Notes: generated by a model not told the origin, from the sequence alone. Positions 16,598 to 27,055 are shown, counted from the first letter of the stretch. The stretch: DNA of 59,864 nucleotides from JAGPIS01 sp964635545 (GCA_964635545.1 CAZWOA010000007.1:1-59864), one strand, 5' to 3'. Made by a program: numbers and translations.

Positions 16598-17272
16598 TTA
16601 ATATGTTGAAAGGGCGTTGCGCAGCTTTTCAAACCTCATTTCGTAGTCGCGCATAGATAATTTAATCACCTCATGAGCCTCTTCGGCATTATAAATATGG
16701 GTAATTTCTGATGCCCTATCCTGCCCCGGCATATCCTTATATGTAAGGAAGTAGTGCTTCAAACGGCTGATAACCAGCTCAGGAAGTTGTGAGACATCAC
16801 TAATATCACCATACATAACATCACCCTTAAGCACCGCAATAATTTTATCATCAGCAAAATTACTGTCTATCATCCTTAAGCCACCGATGGGTATTGCCAT
16901 TGCAATAATATCGCCGTGCATAATATCTTTCTCGGTAAGAACACAAATATCAAGCGGATCGCCATCACCTTTGATGCCTTCACGTCCGGTTTTTTCACAA
17001 CAATATTCACCCACGTTATCGCCACAATAGGTTTGAGGTATAAAGCCGTACAACGCCGGCACTACGTTAGAGTATTTCTGAGGGCGGTCTATCCTAAGAT
17101 ATCCACTTATCTTATCTATCTCATACTTAATAGTATCGGTGGGCACAACCTCTATAAAAGTTGTAACCTCCAGCGGTGCTTTGGTACCAATATCTATACC
17201 GTGCCACGGATGCGATTTATATCGGAGACCCATAAGTTTGCCTATGGGATCCATTAAACTGTTTGATGACAT
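16598..17272 (-). CDS. ppa: Inorganic pyrophosphatase (family I)
   Basis: 224 residues. FIEVVPTDTIKYEID, YGFIPQTYCGD and GDGDPLDICVL give the metal-binding aspartates and substrate Lys/Tyr of soluble family I enzymes. Longer than the E. coli enzyme, in line with the subgroup found in Bacteroidota and Chlamydiae. It removes pyrophosphate made in polymer synthesis. A well-formed promoter lies just upstream. Confidence 0.94.
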   Translation of the reverse strand: MSSNSLMDPIGKLMGLRYKSHPWHGIDIGTKAPLEVTTFIEVVPTDTIKYEIDKISGYLRIDRPQKYSNVVPALYGFIPQTYCGDNVGEYCCEKTGREGIKGDGDPLDICVLTEKDIMHGDIIAMAIPIGGLRMIDSNFADDKIIAVLKGDVMYGDISDVSQLPELVISRLKHYFLTYKDMPGQDRASEITHIYNAEEAHEVIKLSMRDYEMRFEKLRNALSTY

Positions 17273-17305
17273 TTATTTCAGCATTAGTTAATTACGTATT
17301 ATATG

Positions 17306-17336
17306 CAAATATGATACATTATTAGCTAGCTACAAA
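17306..17336 (-). promoter_or_regulatory. Promoter of ppa
   Basis: On the minus strand TTTG (17333-17336), 19 bases, then CATATTTG (17306-17313), one base off TAnnTTTG, about 34 bases before the start. Confidence 0.6.
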
Positions 17337-17354
17337 ACATAGAACAATAATAAA

Positions 17355-18893
17355 TCAAGTGCCCCACGTATCGCGATCCAAACTGCGGTACTGAATCGCC
17401 TCGGCAATGTGATGTGACTGTATATTTTCACTTTCATCGAGGTCGGCAATGGTGCGCGACACCTTTAAAATACGGTCATAGGCACGGGCTGACAATCCCA
17501 GTTTCTCCATGGCCATTTTAAGAATCTGACGCCCGGCCTCATCGGGCTCTGCATACTTATGCTGCATCTTGGGTGTCATCTGTGCGTTGCAATATACATC
17601 ATCATACTTTGAGTACCGCTCATTCTGTATCTGACGAGCTTTCACCACCCGCTCACGAATAACCACACTGGAATCGGAAGCCTTCAACTCCGATAATTTA
17701 TTGAAAGGCACCGGCACCACCTCTATATGAATGTCAATTCTATCGAGAAGTGGTCCTGATATGCGCCCCAAATACTTCTGAACTATACCGGGACTGCACA
17801 CACATTTCTTTTCGGGATGGTTGAAATATCCGCAGGGACAGGGATTCATACTCGCCACTAGCATAAAACTTGCAGGATAATCAACTGTAAATCTTGCTCT
17901 TGAAATGGCTATGCGCCTATCCTCCAACGGTTGACGCATCACCTCCAGAACTGTTCTCTTAAATTCGGGCAATTCATCAAGGAAAAGAACTCCATTATGG
18001 GCTAGCGATATTTCACCCGGCTGAGGGAACGAGCCTCCACCGGTAAGCGCAACATCACTAATGGTATGGTGTGGCGACCTAAACGGACGATGGGTGATAA
18101 GCGAAGTATTCGTTTTTATTTTACCGGCCACGGAATGAATCTTTGTGGTTTCCAATGCTTCACCCAGTGTGAGTGGTGGCAATATCGACGGTAGTCGCTT
18201 GGCTAACATTGACTTACCCGACCCTGGCGGGCCAATCATGATTATATTATGTCCACCGGCCGCAGATATTTCCAATGCCCTCTTAACATTCTCCTGCCCT
18301 TTCACATCCGAAAAATCATAATCGGCATAGCTTTGACCTTTAGAGAACTCCTCGGCAGTATTTACCTCCACAAGATGCAAGTCGCCCTTACCATCAAAAA
18401 ATTTGGCAACCTCATCGAGAGTGGTCGCCCCAAATATTTTAAGTCCTTCTACTACAGCTGCTTCCCTGGCATTTTGAAGTGGCAATATGCATCCTTCATA
18501 ACCCTCTTCTTTAGCTTTTATGGCCATAGGAAGCACACCCTTCACGGGTAGAAGTCCGCCATCGAGCGATAACTCGCCCATCACCACATATTTATCAAGA
18601 AGCGTATCGGGTATCTGCTCAGAGGCGGCAAGAATGCCTATGGCCAAAGGTAAATCATAGGAGGAACCCTCCTTACGAATATCGGCAGGTGCCATATTGA
18701 TGACTATTTTGTGCCCAGGCCAGCGATAGCCATTAACCCTGAGGGCAGACTCAATGCGTTGCTGACTCTCTTTCACTGCATTATCAGGAAGGCCAACCAT
18801 AAAAAATTTGATGCCTTGCGACACATTAACCTCCATAGTGATGGTATAGGCATCGATACCACTCACCGCCGATCCATAAGTTTTTACTAGCAT
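17355..18893 (-). CDS. YifB family Mg chelatase-like AAA ATPase (ComM-like)
   Basis: 512 residues. N-terminal ChlI-type domain (KTYGSAVSGIDAYTITMEV, FFMVGLPDNAVKES), an AAA+ core with Walker A GPPGSGKSMLAKRLP and Walker B FLDELPEF, a Cys-rich insert CPCGYFNHPEKKCVC, and a C-terminal helical domain (LGLSARAYDRILKVSRTIADL). The ComM group acts in branch migration during natural transformation; a broader DNA role is possible. Complete length. Stands alone on this strand. Confidence 0.92.
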   Translation of the reverse strand: MLVKTYGSAVSGIDAYTITMEVNVSQGIKFFMVGLPDNAVKESQQRIESALRVNGYRWPGHKIVINMAPADIRKEGSSYDLPLAIGILAASEQIPDTLLDKYVVMGELSLDGGLLPVKGVLPMAIKAKEEGYEGCILPLQNAREAAVVEGLKIFGATTLDEVAKFFDGKGDLHLVEVNTAEEFSKGQSYADYDFSDVKGQENVKRALEISAAGGHNIIMIGPPGSGKSMLAKRLPSILPPLTLGEALETTKIHSVAGKIKTNTSLITHRPFRSPHHTISDVALTGGGSFPQPGEISLAHNGVLFLDELPEFKRTVLEVMRQPLEDRRIAISRARFTVDYPASFMLVASMNPCPCGYFNHPEKKCVCSPGIVQKYLGRISGPLLDRIDIHIEVVPVPFNKLSELKASDSSVVIRERVVKARQIQNERYSKYDDVYCNAQMTPKMQHKYAEPDEAGRQILKMAMEKLGLSARAYDRILKVSRTIADLDESENIQSHHIAEAIQYRSLDRDTWGT

Positions 18894-18999
18894 ATCTTAC
18901 AGTGTGTTGTTAAATACAATTTACAACATAAAATTGAGCTATTCCAGTTTAATTAAAAATAATTCAATAATTTAGTACTGAAAATAATCATAATAAGCT

Positions 19000-19704
19000 A
19001 TGAAGTATATAAACATAACTACACCAAATAATGTAACAATAAATTATAAACTAGCCGGGATAAGTGATAGAATAATAGCATATATACTGGATAACCTGAT
19101 AATTGGATTCTATAGTTTATTAATGATTTTAGTGCTTGCTGCAATTAATATATCAGCAAATACTTTTATTCTAATAGCACTGTTGGCACCTGCATTATTC
19201 TATCACCTTCTATTTGAATATTTTATGCATGGCCAGAGTCCGGGCAAAAGAATTATGAATATTAAAGTTACCAGCACCGATGGAAGCGCACTAAAATTTG
19301 GAAGCTACCTTATTAGATGGATATTACGCCTGATTGATTTACTAATTTCATCGGGCACAATTGCCACACTCACAATACTTATAGGTGGTAGAGGTCAACG
19401 ACTTGGCGATATAGCAGCGGGAACTATAGTGGTGAAAAATCAAAAAAATTCGGCACTATCATCAACCATATATCAGAATATACCTGAAGGATACAGCCCG
19501 AAGTACAAAACCTCTATATTACTGAATGATACCGATATAAAGATAATAAAAAAGGCGCTAAAGGTGCGGAATAGCGAAAACGGGCGCGTGGTTATAACAA
19601 AGGCGCAACAAGCTATTGCCACAAAAATGGGAGTAACGCCTGATGAAAGTCCGGTTAGTTTTTTAAATAATGTGCTAAGGGATTATAACTATTTCAATGG
19701 TTGA
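19000..19704 (+). CDS. RDD family membrane protein
   Basis: 234 residues. Starts with the usual beta stretch INITTPNNVTINYKLAGISDRIIAYILDN, where Arg and Asp pairs define the RDD domain. Three or so membrane helices follow (about 24-46, 52-70, 105-128), then GQSPGKRIMNIKV and RGQRLGDIAAGTIVV. The soluble C-terminal ~80 residues are rich in Lys and resemble the tail found in Bacteroidota members. Transport function has been proposed for some relatives but is unknown here. Stop is one base from that of the convergent glycosyltransferase gene. Confidence 0.85.
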   Translation: MKYINITTPNNVTINYKLAGISDRIIAYILDNLIIGFYSLLMILVLAAINISANTFILIALLAPALFYHLLFEYFMHGQSPGKRIMNIKVTSTDGSALKFGSYLIRWILRLIDLLISSGTIATLTILIGGRGQRLGDIAAGTIVVKNQKNSALSSTIYQNIPEGYSPKYKTSILLNDTDIKIIKKALKVRNSENGRVVITKAQQAIATKMGVTPDESPVSFLNNVLRDYNYFNG

Positions 19705-19705
19705 T

Positions 19706-20731
19706 TTAAGAATTGAGAATTTTACGGGCAACCACTTCAGGATTTATATCCATACATTCGTAAGTACCTTTATAACAAGGCTTATTACCATAGATTGAGC
19801 AAGGCCGGCAGTCAAGGTCAAGTTGCACAGCATTATCAATACTCTGTCCGTAGCCAAGGAACCCGGCATAAGGATGTGTTGCTCCCCATATCGACACCAC
19901 CCGCACACCCGAAAGAGATGCCATGTGCATTGCCGATGAATCCATGCTCATCATACAGTCAAGATTGGATATGAGCATAAGTTCCTCCTCAAGATTAAGT
20001 TTGCCGATTATTGATATGCAGTTATCATATCGGCACGATATCTCTTCGGCAATCGCTTTCTCGGTGGGGCCACCTCCGAAGATAAACACTTTTGTATTTT
20101 CACTTTTGATAAGCAAATCCACCACCTGCTCAACTCGCCCGATAGGATAAATTTTACCTTTATGTTGCGCAAATGGTGCCACGCCAATCCACCTTTCATT
20201 TTTGATACCGGTAATGCCCTGCACTTTTTCTGATAATGCTGATTTACCGAGGGGATAGGAACCATCCATCGTCAGTGTTAGTCCGCTACTACGAAGTGCA
20301 TCGGCATATCGCTCAACGGTAGGCTTTAGCTGCTTCATCACCTTATTATTCTTGCGGGTGAGGGCCTTCTTCTCGCGCCTGCCCTTATCAACCACAAAAA
20401 CCTTAACACCCGAAAGGGCAAAGAGGGTTCTTAATACTTTGGTGCGCAGCACATCATGAATATCTACCACTGCATCGTACTTGCCAGCTGCTGCCAGCTC
20501 TTTATAGAGGCGGTAGATAGAAAAAATATTTTTACCACTCTTTTTTATATCAGTACCCACAAAAGTGAAGTTGGGATGGGCTTTAAAAAAAGGCTTAAAG
20601 AATGGCGTTGAAAGAAAAGAGAAGTTGCAATCAGGATTTTGAGTGCATAACTGATCGACAACGGGTGACGTCATTGCCACATCACCCATCGCCGAAAGTC
20701 TTATTATAAGAATATTTTTAGGTTTGTTCAT
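19706..20731 (-). CDS. Glycosyltransferase family 9 (heptosyltransferase-like)
   Basis: 341 residues from the ATG at 20731, which overlaps the upstream DUF4254 stop as ATGA. ILIIRLSAMGDVAMTSPVV is the N-terminal nucleotide-sugar fold motif and MSMDSSAMHMASLSGVRVVSIWGATHPYAGF the C-terminal donor-binding motif. CRPCSIYGNKPCYKGTYECM near the end is the Cys-rich stretch common to Bacteroidota members. Expected to add heptose or a related sugar to lipopolysaccharide core. Confidence 0.9.
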   Translation of the reverse strand: MNKPKNILIIRLSAMGDVAMTSPVVDQLCTQNPDCNFSFLSTPFFKPFFKAHPNFTFVGTDIKKSGKNIFSIYRLYKELAAAGKYDAVVDIHDVLRTKVLRTLFALSGVKVFVVDKGRREKKALTRKNNKVMKQLKPTVERYADALRSSGLTLTMDGSYPLGKSALSEKVQGITGIKNERWIGVAPFAQHKGKIYPIGRVEQVVDLLIKSENTKVFIFGGGPTEKAIAEEISCRYDNCISIIGKLNLEEELMLISNLDCMMSMDSSAMHMASLSGVRVVSIWGATHPYAGFLGYGQSIDNAVQLDLDCRPCSIYGNKPCYKGTYECMDINPEVVARKILNS

Positions 20732-21333
20732 CACTTCTTGTAAAGAACAGGATTTAGATTCGGATCGTTATACATCTTCATCTGTTTATACACCTTCATA
20801 TATTTATCACCTGCCTCAATATCTTCCATCAACTCTTCTATGGCGGTTGAAAGGTCGCGGTGTTGCTCAAGCAGAACGTTAAGTTTTTGAGTACAAGTAG
20901 CAATATGCTCGGGCGTAACATCTTTACGTTCAGTCTCTTGCCTCATGTGATACACCTTAAGAGCAAGTATGGAGAATCGGTCGATAGCCCATGCAGGCGA
21001 TTCGGTATTGATACGAGCTCCGTCTTTAATTTTCACATCCTTATATTTATCAAGGAAGTAGGAGTCGATATATTCAACCATATCGGTGCGCACCTGGTTA
21101 GAGGCGTCAATGCGTCGTTTAAGCACCAGAGCTGCTGCCGGATCGATATTGGGGTCGCGCACTACATCTTCGAAGTGCCACTGCACGGTATCAACCCAAT
21201 TTTTATGGTAAAGCAGATGTTCCAATTCCTCTTTTTTATAGGGATTATTGATGGGTTGATCAATATTGTCGAATTTATGATAATCGTCTATCGACTGATT
21301 AAACACCTTCCAGCAAAGCTCTGTAATTTTCAT
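20731..21333 (-). CDS. DUF4254 family protein
   Basis: 200 residues, helical, starting MKITELCWKVFNQSIDDYH and containing LLYHKNWVDTVQWHFEDVVRDP and RIDASNQVRTDMVEYID. This is the DUF4254 family, typically next to glycosyltransferase 9 genes in this phylum, and so linked to lipopolysaccharide assembly by context. No signal or membrane helix. It is coupled to the following glycosyltransferase by the overlapping ATGA. Confidence 0.85.
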   Translation of the reverse strand: MKITELCWKVFNQSIDDYHKFDNIDQPINNPYKKEELEHLLYHKNWVDTVQWHFEDVVRDPNIDPAAALVLKRRIDASNQVRTDMVEYIDSYFLDKYKDVKIKDGARINTESPAWAIDRFSILALKVYHMRQETERKDVTPEHIATCTQKLNVLLEQHRDLSTAIEELMEDIEAGDKYMKVYKQMKMYNDPNLNPVLYKK

Positions 21334-21437
21334 ATTTTCAAATTTAATTAGACTTCAAATGTAATTAACATTTATTCACTAACATCAAATATAACGTTTA
21401 TTAGTCAATTCACAACAGGCTTCGTCACGAGCTGTGT

Positions 21438-21704
21438 TTATTCCTGCACAATTGACACATTGCTGGCAATAATGGTAACTTTATTATTACCGCACTCAAG
21501 GAAGCCACTATCACAGCGGAAAAGGTATTCGGTACCTGTTTTACTCACTACCCGTATAGTACCTCCAGTAAGCACAGATACGATGGGTGCGTGGTTGCGA
21601 AGGAGTGTAAACCGCCCCTTCTCGCCCGGCACTTCCACCAACCCCACAGGCTGGCTAAACACCAGCTGTTCGGGGGTTACTATTTCCAAATATAGATCTT
21701 TCAT
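21438..21704 (-). CDS. atpC: ATP synthase F1 epsilon subunit, short form
   Basis: 88 residues: LEIVTPEQLVFSQPVGLVEVPGEKGRFTLLRNHAPIVSVL is the N-terminal beta sandwich. The C-terminal helical pair present in E. coli epsilon, which inhibits ATP hydrolysis, is absent, as is usual in Bacteroidota. Its start overlaps the atpD stop by one base (TAATG), so translation is coupled. Confidence 0.93.
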   Translation of the reverse strand: MKDLYLEIVTPEQLVFSQPVGLVEVPGEKGRFTLLRNHAPIVSVLTGGTIRVVSKTGTEYLFRCDSGFLECGNNKVTIIASNVSIVQE

Positions 21705-23218
21705 TATTTCTCTACCTGGCTCATAAGTTTTTCTCCTTTTTCGATAGCCTGCTCGATGGTACCCACCATTAGGAATGCTGCTTCGGGATACTTATCAAGT
21801 TCGCCATCCATAATCATATTAAAGCCACGAATAGTGTCTTCAATCTTCACAAACACGCCTGGAACACCAATAAACTGTTCGGCTACATGGAACGGTTGCG
21901 ACAGGAATCGCTGCACTTTACGAGCTCTCGATACTACCAGCTTATCTTCATCCGACAGCTCTTCCATACCAAGAATTGAGATAATATCCTGAAGCTCATT
22001 ATATCGTTGTAAAATCTCCTTTACCCGTTGTGCACATCGGTAGTGTTCCTGCCCAACAATATCGGGAGTAAGAATACGCGATGTAGAGTCGAGCGGGTCA
22101 ACAGCAGGGTAGATACCCAACTCAGTGATTTTACGGCTAAGCACCGTAGTGGCATCGAGGTGGGCAAATGTGGTAGCAGGAGCCGGGTCGGTAAGGTCAT
22201 CCGCAGGCACATACACCGCTTGTACGGATGTGATGGAGCCATGCTTGGTGGATGTGATACGCTCTTGCAGCAATCCCATCTCCGAAGCAAGTGTAGGCTG
22301 ATAACCCACTGCAGATGGCATACGGCCTAGTAGTGCCGACACCTCGGAACCGGCTTGGGTAAACCTGAATATATTATCAACAAACAGAAGTACGTCACGC
22401 CCTTTGCCTTCACCATCGCCATCGCGGAAAGTCTCGGCAATAGTTAATCCCGACAGGGCAACGCGGGCACGGGCTCCCGGTGGTTCGTTCATCTGGCCGA
22501 ACACCATTGTAACCTGCGACTCTTTAAGTGCTTCGGGGTCAACTTTTGATAAATCCCACTCGCCACGCTCCATGCTCTCCTTAAATTCGGCACCATAATT
22601 TACAATGTCGGCTTCAATCATTTCGCGTAGCAGGTCATTACCTTCGCGGGTACGCTCTCCCACACCGGCAAATACCGAAAGACCGTCGTGACCTTTGGCT
22701 ATATTATTTATAAGTTCCTGAATAAGAACTGTTTTGCCTACTCCGGCACCACCAAACAGACCAATTTTTCCACCCTTGGAGTATGGTTCAATTAGGTCGA
22801 TAACTTTAATACCTGTAAATAGCACCTCTGCCTCTGTTGATAGGTTGTCGAACTCCGGTGGATCTTTATGAATAGGGCTCACTACTTTACGATCAACCTC
22901 GGGTAATCCATCAATGGCATTACCCACCACATTCAATAGTCGCCCTTTTACTGCATCACCACCCGGCATTGATATTGCCGAGCCGGTATCGATAACCTCA
23001 AGGCCGCGGGTAAGACCGTCGGTAGAATCCATTGATATACAGCGGATAGTGTTCTCACCAATATGCTGCTGGCACTCTACAATAAGCTTTGTACCATCGG
23101 GGCGCACCACTTCAAGTGCATTAAGAATTGCAGGAAGTGAAGCTCTGTCAAGATCAAACTTGACGTCAATTACGGGCCCTACAATTTGGATAATATGACC
23201 TCTTATATTTGTTTCCAT
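21704..23218 (-). CDS. atpD: ATP synthase F1 beta subunit
   Basis: 504 residues. Walker A GGAGVGKTVLIQELINN, the catalytic Glu in AGVGERTREGNDL, DVLLFVDNIFRFTQAG and ALLGRMPSAVGYQPTL are diagnostic of F-type beta chains. It forms the catalytic sites of F1. Only atpD and atpC are here; the genes for a, b, c, alpha, gamma and delta are elsewhere, an arrangement known in several Bacteroidota orders. Confidence 0.96.
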   Translation of the reverse strand: METNIRGHIIQIVGPVIDVKFDLDRASLPAILNALEVVRPDGTKLIVECQQHIGENTIRCISMDSTDGLTRGLEVIDTGSAISMPGGDAVKGRLLNVVGNAIDGLPEVDRKVVSPIHKDPPEFDNLSTEAEVLFTGIKVIDLIEPYSKGGKIGLFGGAGVGKTVLIQELINNIAKGHDGLSVFAGVGERTREGNDLLREMIEADIVNYGAEFKESMERGEWDLSKVDPEALKESQVTMVFGQMNEPPGARARVALSGLTIAETFRDGDGEGKGRDVLLFVDNIFRFTQAGSEVSALLGRMPSAVGYQPTLASEMGLLQERITSTKHGSITSVQAVYVPADDLTDPAPATTFAHLDATTVLSRKITELGIYPAVDPLDSTSRILTPDIVGQEHYRCAQRVKEILQRYNELQDIISILGMEELSDEDKLVVSRARKVQRFLSQPFHVAEQFIGVPGVFVKIEDTIRGFNMIMDGELDKYPEAAFLMVGTIEQAIEKGEKLMSQVEK

Positions 23219-23366
23219 CTATTAAAAGTTTTATTTTTTTCAATTTCATTATTCATATTTACCATACGACTCAACTACTACAAATTATCGACATGAACCG
23301 ACTAAAAATATGGAGTAACTGAAGCGAGATTTAATCATTTTTGGGTAATGTGAATAAGCAATCCTC

Positions 23367-24341
23367 TTATCTTTTGCGAGATATAAGCATTGTGGCAAAC
23401 TCCTCTAGTTGTTGTTTACCTGCTGTGTCTATCTTTAAGGTATCAAGATATTGCATAGCTTTAGCAAAATAATCATTAATCTTCTGATTAACAATACCCT
23501 TTACATCAAGTTGATTATAAATATTGGTAACAGCCTCAATTTTTTCAGCTCTTTCAAAATTTTCGATAGTAAGCCAGTGCTTCAATTGGGTTCGCTGCTC
23601 TTCATTAGCCAAATGCCAGGCATTAATCATTGGCAATGTTTTTTTATTGGCCACTATATCACCACCTATTGCTTTTCCAAAATCTTTTTGGTCACCATAG
23701 ATATCAAGCATGTCATCTTGTAATTGAAAAGCAAGTCCGATGTTGATAGCAAAAGAGTAAATCATATCTGCTTGAACAGTGGTTGCCCCACCAATAATTG
23801 CACCTATTTTCATACTTCCCGCGAGGAGTACCGCAGTTTTAAGCCGTATCATCTCTAGGTAATTATCTTCGCTCACCATCTCCAGTGCTTCAAACTCCAT
23901 ATCGTACTGCTGCCCTTCACATACCTCAAGCGAGGTTTTATTAAACACATCGAGTACTTGTTTTAGATAGGCTTGAGGAGTTTCGGCCACTTTTATAAGT
24001 GACTCTATAAGCATTGCATCGCCCGAAAGGATGGCAGTATTAACATCCCACTTTTTGTGCACTGTAGGGTGGTTACGCCTTACATCAGCATTATCCATCA
24101 CATCATCGTGCAGAAGGGTGAAATTATGAAAAAGCTCTATGCCCATTGCTGCCGATAAAGCATTGGTATAATCACCAGAATATAATTGACAAGCGGCAAG
24201 ACACATAACCGGCCGAATCCTTTTACCTCCCAGGCTCATTGTATATTCAATGGGCTTATATAGGTTTTGTGGCGGCTTAACTAGTTGAAGATTACCAATT
24301 GTATTCTCAACTATTGATTGCAATTCTTTTATCGACAACAT
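23367..24341 (-). CDS. Polyprenyl diphosphate synthase
   Basis: 324 residues. First Asp-rich motif DDVMD at residues 79-83 and second in FQLQDDMLDIYGD. GGKRIRPVM holds the diphosphate-binding residues. Trans-prenyl chain elongation for quinone or undecaprenyl precursors; the chain length cannot be read with confidence. Preceded by a TATCTTTG promoter box. Confidence 0.92.
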   Translation of the reverse strand: MLSIKELQSIVENTIGNLQLVKPPQNLYKPIEYTMSLGGKRIRPVMCLAACQLYSGDYTNALSAAMGIELFHNFTLLHDDVMDNADVRRNHPTVHKKWDVNTAILSGDAMLIESLIKVAETPQAYLKQVLDVFNKTSLEVCEGQQYDMEFEALEMVSEDNYLEMIRLKTAVLLAGSMKIGAIIGGATTVQADMIYSFAINIGLAFQLQDDMLDIYGDQKDFGKAIGGDIVANKKTLPMINAWHLANEEQRTQLKHWLTIENFERAEKIEAVTNIYNQLDVKGIVNQKINDYFAKAMQYLDTLKIDTAGKQQLEEFATMLISRKR

Positions 24342-24366
24342 TTTAATTTTCTTATTAAAAATATGT

Positions 24367-24374
24367 CAAAGATA
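24367..24374 (-). promoter_or_regulatory. Promoter -7 box of the polyprenyl synthase gene
   Basis: TATCTTTG on the minus strand, 26 bases before the ATG. The nearest upstream TTTG is at poor spacing. Confidence 0.45.
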
Positions 24375-24437
24375 AAAAAACAAACCAGCAAAACTCTTAA
24401 AATTTTACCGGAATTGAGATAATTGGGTATTAATCAT

Positions 24438-24478
24438 ATAAAAGTAATGCTCCCCTGATAAATCAAGAGGAGCATTAC
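24438..24478 (-). terminator. Terminator after the RND exporter gene
   Basis: Perfect 10-base stem, 24444-24453 with 24469-24478, followed on the minus strand by TTTTAT; it lies 18 bases past the stop. Confidence 0.85.
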
Positions 24479-24495
24479 AAAATATATTTTAAACT

Positions 24496-26922
24496 TTATA
24501 CTACCGCAGCAGGTTCTTTTTCTACCGCCTCAATTTGTTTCTTATCTATCTCGCCATCTTCGCCATCTTCTTCATCTTCTTCTTCATTGTAAATTGAGAT
24601 TAATGGCTCCTTATATTTTTTGGCCGTAATTCTCTTATCGAGCGACATGAGCAGCGATGGAAGAATTATAAGATTAGAGAACAGAGCTATCAACAGAGTG
24701 ATGGCAATCAACATTCCCAGAGCTTTAGTACCGCCAAACTGCGACACGCTGAATATACCAAATCCGAAGAACAGAATATTTGCTGTGTATATCATGCTTA
24801 CGCCAGTCTCCTTAAGTGCAAGATATACAGCTGCTTTTATGTTATAGTTTGTCTCGCGCAAGTCTATACGGTATTTCGACAGATAGTGAATGGCATTATC
24901 AACCGAAATACCAAAGGCAATACTGAACACAAGTATGGTTGACGGCTTTATTGGAATTCCGAAGTAACCCATAAGGCCGGCAGTCATAAGTAGAGGTACC
25001 ATATTGGGTATGAGCGATATAACCACCATCTTCATAGATCTGAACATAGTAGCCATAAACAGAGATATCAGGAATATGGCCAGCGCAAGACTAGAGAACA
25101 GATTGATAATGAGATAGTTAGTGCCTTTGAAAAATATTACGCTGGCGCCTGTAAGTCGGGTAAAATATTGATCGGAAGGGAATGTCTCTTCCAATTTTTC
25201 TCTAATCACCTGGTCAAGTTCAACCATTTTGGTCGTTCCCACATCGGCCATCCTAAAGCTTAGGCGGGCACGTTGTTTTAGAGAATCCATAAAATTATTC
25301 ATCAGCTGGGTTTCGCCATTTCCGGTTTTGCCAACGTATGAAAGAATGAAGCCTCGCTCCTGATTATTGGGTACGCCATAGCGCGACTCATTACCATTGT
25401 AGAATGCCTGGCGGGCAAACTTAACAGCTTCAACAAGCGATAGAGCACTTGAAAACTCGGGCATTGAGCTAATCTCTTCCTGAAATTTGTCGAGTTTCTG
25501 AAGATTAACAGTTTGAAGTACGCCATTGGGCTTTTGGGTATCAACCATAATTTCAACTGGCATCAATCCGTCAAAATTCTCTTCAAAAAACTTAAGATCA
25601 GTATATAATGGGTTATCATGCGGTATATCGTCAAGCATATATCCTGTAGTTTTCATCTGAAATATACCAAAAATGCCAAACACCAGTAGAATTGCTGCAA
25701 TAGTATATACAGCAGCCCTATATCGTTGATTTATTGTACTTAGAACATTTACAATTTTACCCATCAACTTATTGTCGAGGTGTTCCAGTTTATGCTCGGT
25801 GGGTGCAGGCATATAACTAAGCATAATAGGAATTATGAGCAGACAGATAAGATAAACACACATTATGTTGATGGATGCAATAACGCCAAACTCAACCAAT
25901 ATTTTGCTTGAAGTGATTATGAATGTTCCAAAGCCAAGAGCGGTGGTAAGATTTGTAAGGAATGATGCATTACCGATACGGCGTATCACACGCTGCACGG
26001 CCTTTATCTGGTTATTGTGTTTTCTATACTCCTGATGATAGCGATTGAGGATATAGATAATATTGGGCATCGCAATAACAATAAGTAATGGCGGTATCAT
26101 TCCAGTAAGGATGGTGATTTTGTAGCCGAATAACCCTTGTATTCCGAGAGCCCAAATCACTGCTATTGAAACCACTATCATCGATAGGAAAACTATACGG
26201 AACGACCTAAAAAACAGGTATAATACCAACATGCTTATAAGTGCTGCAAGCATTACAAACATATTGAGTTCCTGCTTCACCATTTCGGCGGTTGCCACTC
26301 TTATATAGGGCAATCCGGAGTAGCGAACCTCATTACCCGAGTTGGCCTGGTACTCATCGCCAATGGCTTTTATATGTTCAATCATTTCAACTCTGGCAGG
26401 ACTCTGCAGAATGGATGCGTCCAGCGTTAGAGCCATTAAATAAGCATCAGTATCAGCATTATATAGCATACCCTTATAGATGGGTAGAGAATTAAATATT
26501 GATTTTAGGCTATCGAGTTCGGCCTGACTTGCTATCGAATCGTTGAAAATAGGTACAAGTTCAAACTTCTTCTCTTCAGTATTTTTTTTCAGATTATAGG
26601 ATTGGGCTACCGAAAGCACAGCCGTAACACCATCAACCTCTTTGAGTTCGCGGCCAAGCTGCTGCCACTTGGCAAAAGCCTCTATGGTGAAAAGATCAGA
26701 ATCCTGAATACCAATCACAATCATATTACCCTCACCACCAAACATCTCTACAAACTCCTTATTCTCGATAAAGGCAGGATCATCTTCGGGGAGAAGAGGT
26801 GCATATTGATATGACATTTCTATTGTGCGTGCATTGTACGCCATAAATAGAGTTACCATGGCAACTCCAATCAGTACGGCTACTCTGTTTCTCAGCACGA
26901 ACCTTGCAATTCTAACCCACAT
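24496..26922 (-). CDS. RND superfamily exporter of the MMPL/HAE3 type
   Basis: 808 residues with the RND duplication: helix 1 at about 10-28, a periplasmic loop to about 215, five helices to about 400, then a second helix near 410-430, a second loop and five helices to about 765. MMPL-type signatures are GFGTFIITSSKILVEFG and SIAFGISVDNAIHYLSKYR. The C-terminal tail is acidic (EEEDEEDGEDGE). Proteins of this group export lipids, hopanoids or similar hydrophobic compounds using the proton gradient. It has no linked periplasmic adaptor or outer membrane factor gene. Confidence 0.9.
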   Translation of the reverse strand: MWVRIARFVLRNRVAVLIGVAMVTLFMAYNARTIEMSYQYAPLLPEDDPAFIENKEFVEMFGGEGNMIVIGIQDSDLFTIEAFAKWQQLGRELKEVDGVTAVLSVAQSYNLKKNTEEKKFELVPIFNDSIASQAELDSLKSIFNSLPIYKGMLYNADTDAYLMALTLDASILQSPARVEMIEHIKAIGDEYQANSGNEVRYSGLPYIRVATAEMVKQELNMFVMLAALISMLVLYLFFRSFRIVFLSMIVVSIAVIWALGIQGLFGYKITILTGMIPPLLIVIAMPNIIYILNRYHQEYRKHNNQIKAVQRVIRRIGNASFLTNLTTALGFGTFIITSSKILVEFGVIASINIMCVYLICLLIIPIMLSYMPAPTEHKLEHLDNKLMGKIVNVLSTINQRYRAAVYTIAAILLVFGIFGIFQMKTTGYMLDDIPHDNPLYTDLKFFEENFDGLMPVEIMVDTQKPNGVLQTVNLQKLDKFQEEISSMPEFSSALSLVEAVKFARQAFYNGNESRYGVPNNQERGFILSYVGKTGNGETQLMNNFMDSLKQRARLSFRMADVGTTKMVELDQVIREKLEETFPSDQYFTRLTGASVIFFKGTNYLIINLFSSLALAIFLISLFMATMFRSMKMVVISLIPNMVPLLMTAGLMGYFGIPIKPSTILVFSIAFGISVDNAIHYLSKYRIDLRETNYNIKAAVYLALKETGVSMIYTANILFFGFGIFSVSQFGGTKALGMLIAITLLIALFSNLIILPSLLMSLDKRITAKKYKEPLISIYNEEEDEEDGEDGEIDKKQIEAVEKEPAAVV

Positions 26923-27055
26923 ACAAAATATTTTTTATAAAGAGGTGGCTAATTTAGTAAATAATTGCTTTTTAGCCATCTATTTCCATGTTTTATTAAG
27001 ATTATATTCCCTCAATTATCAAGCCATTGAGGCATATAAATCAATATTTTTAATA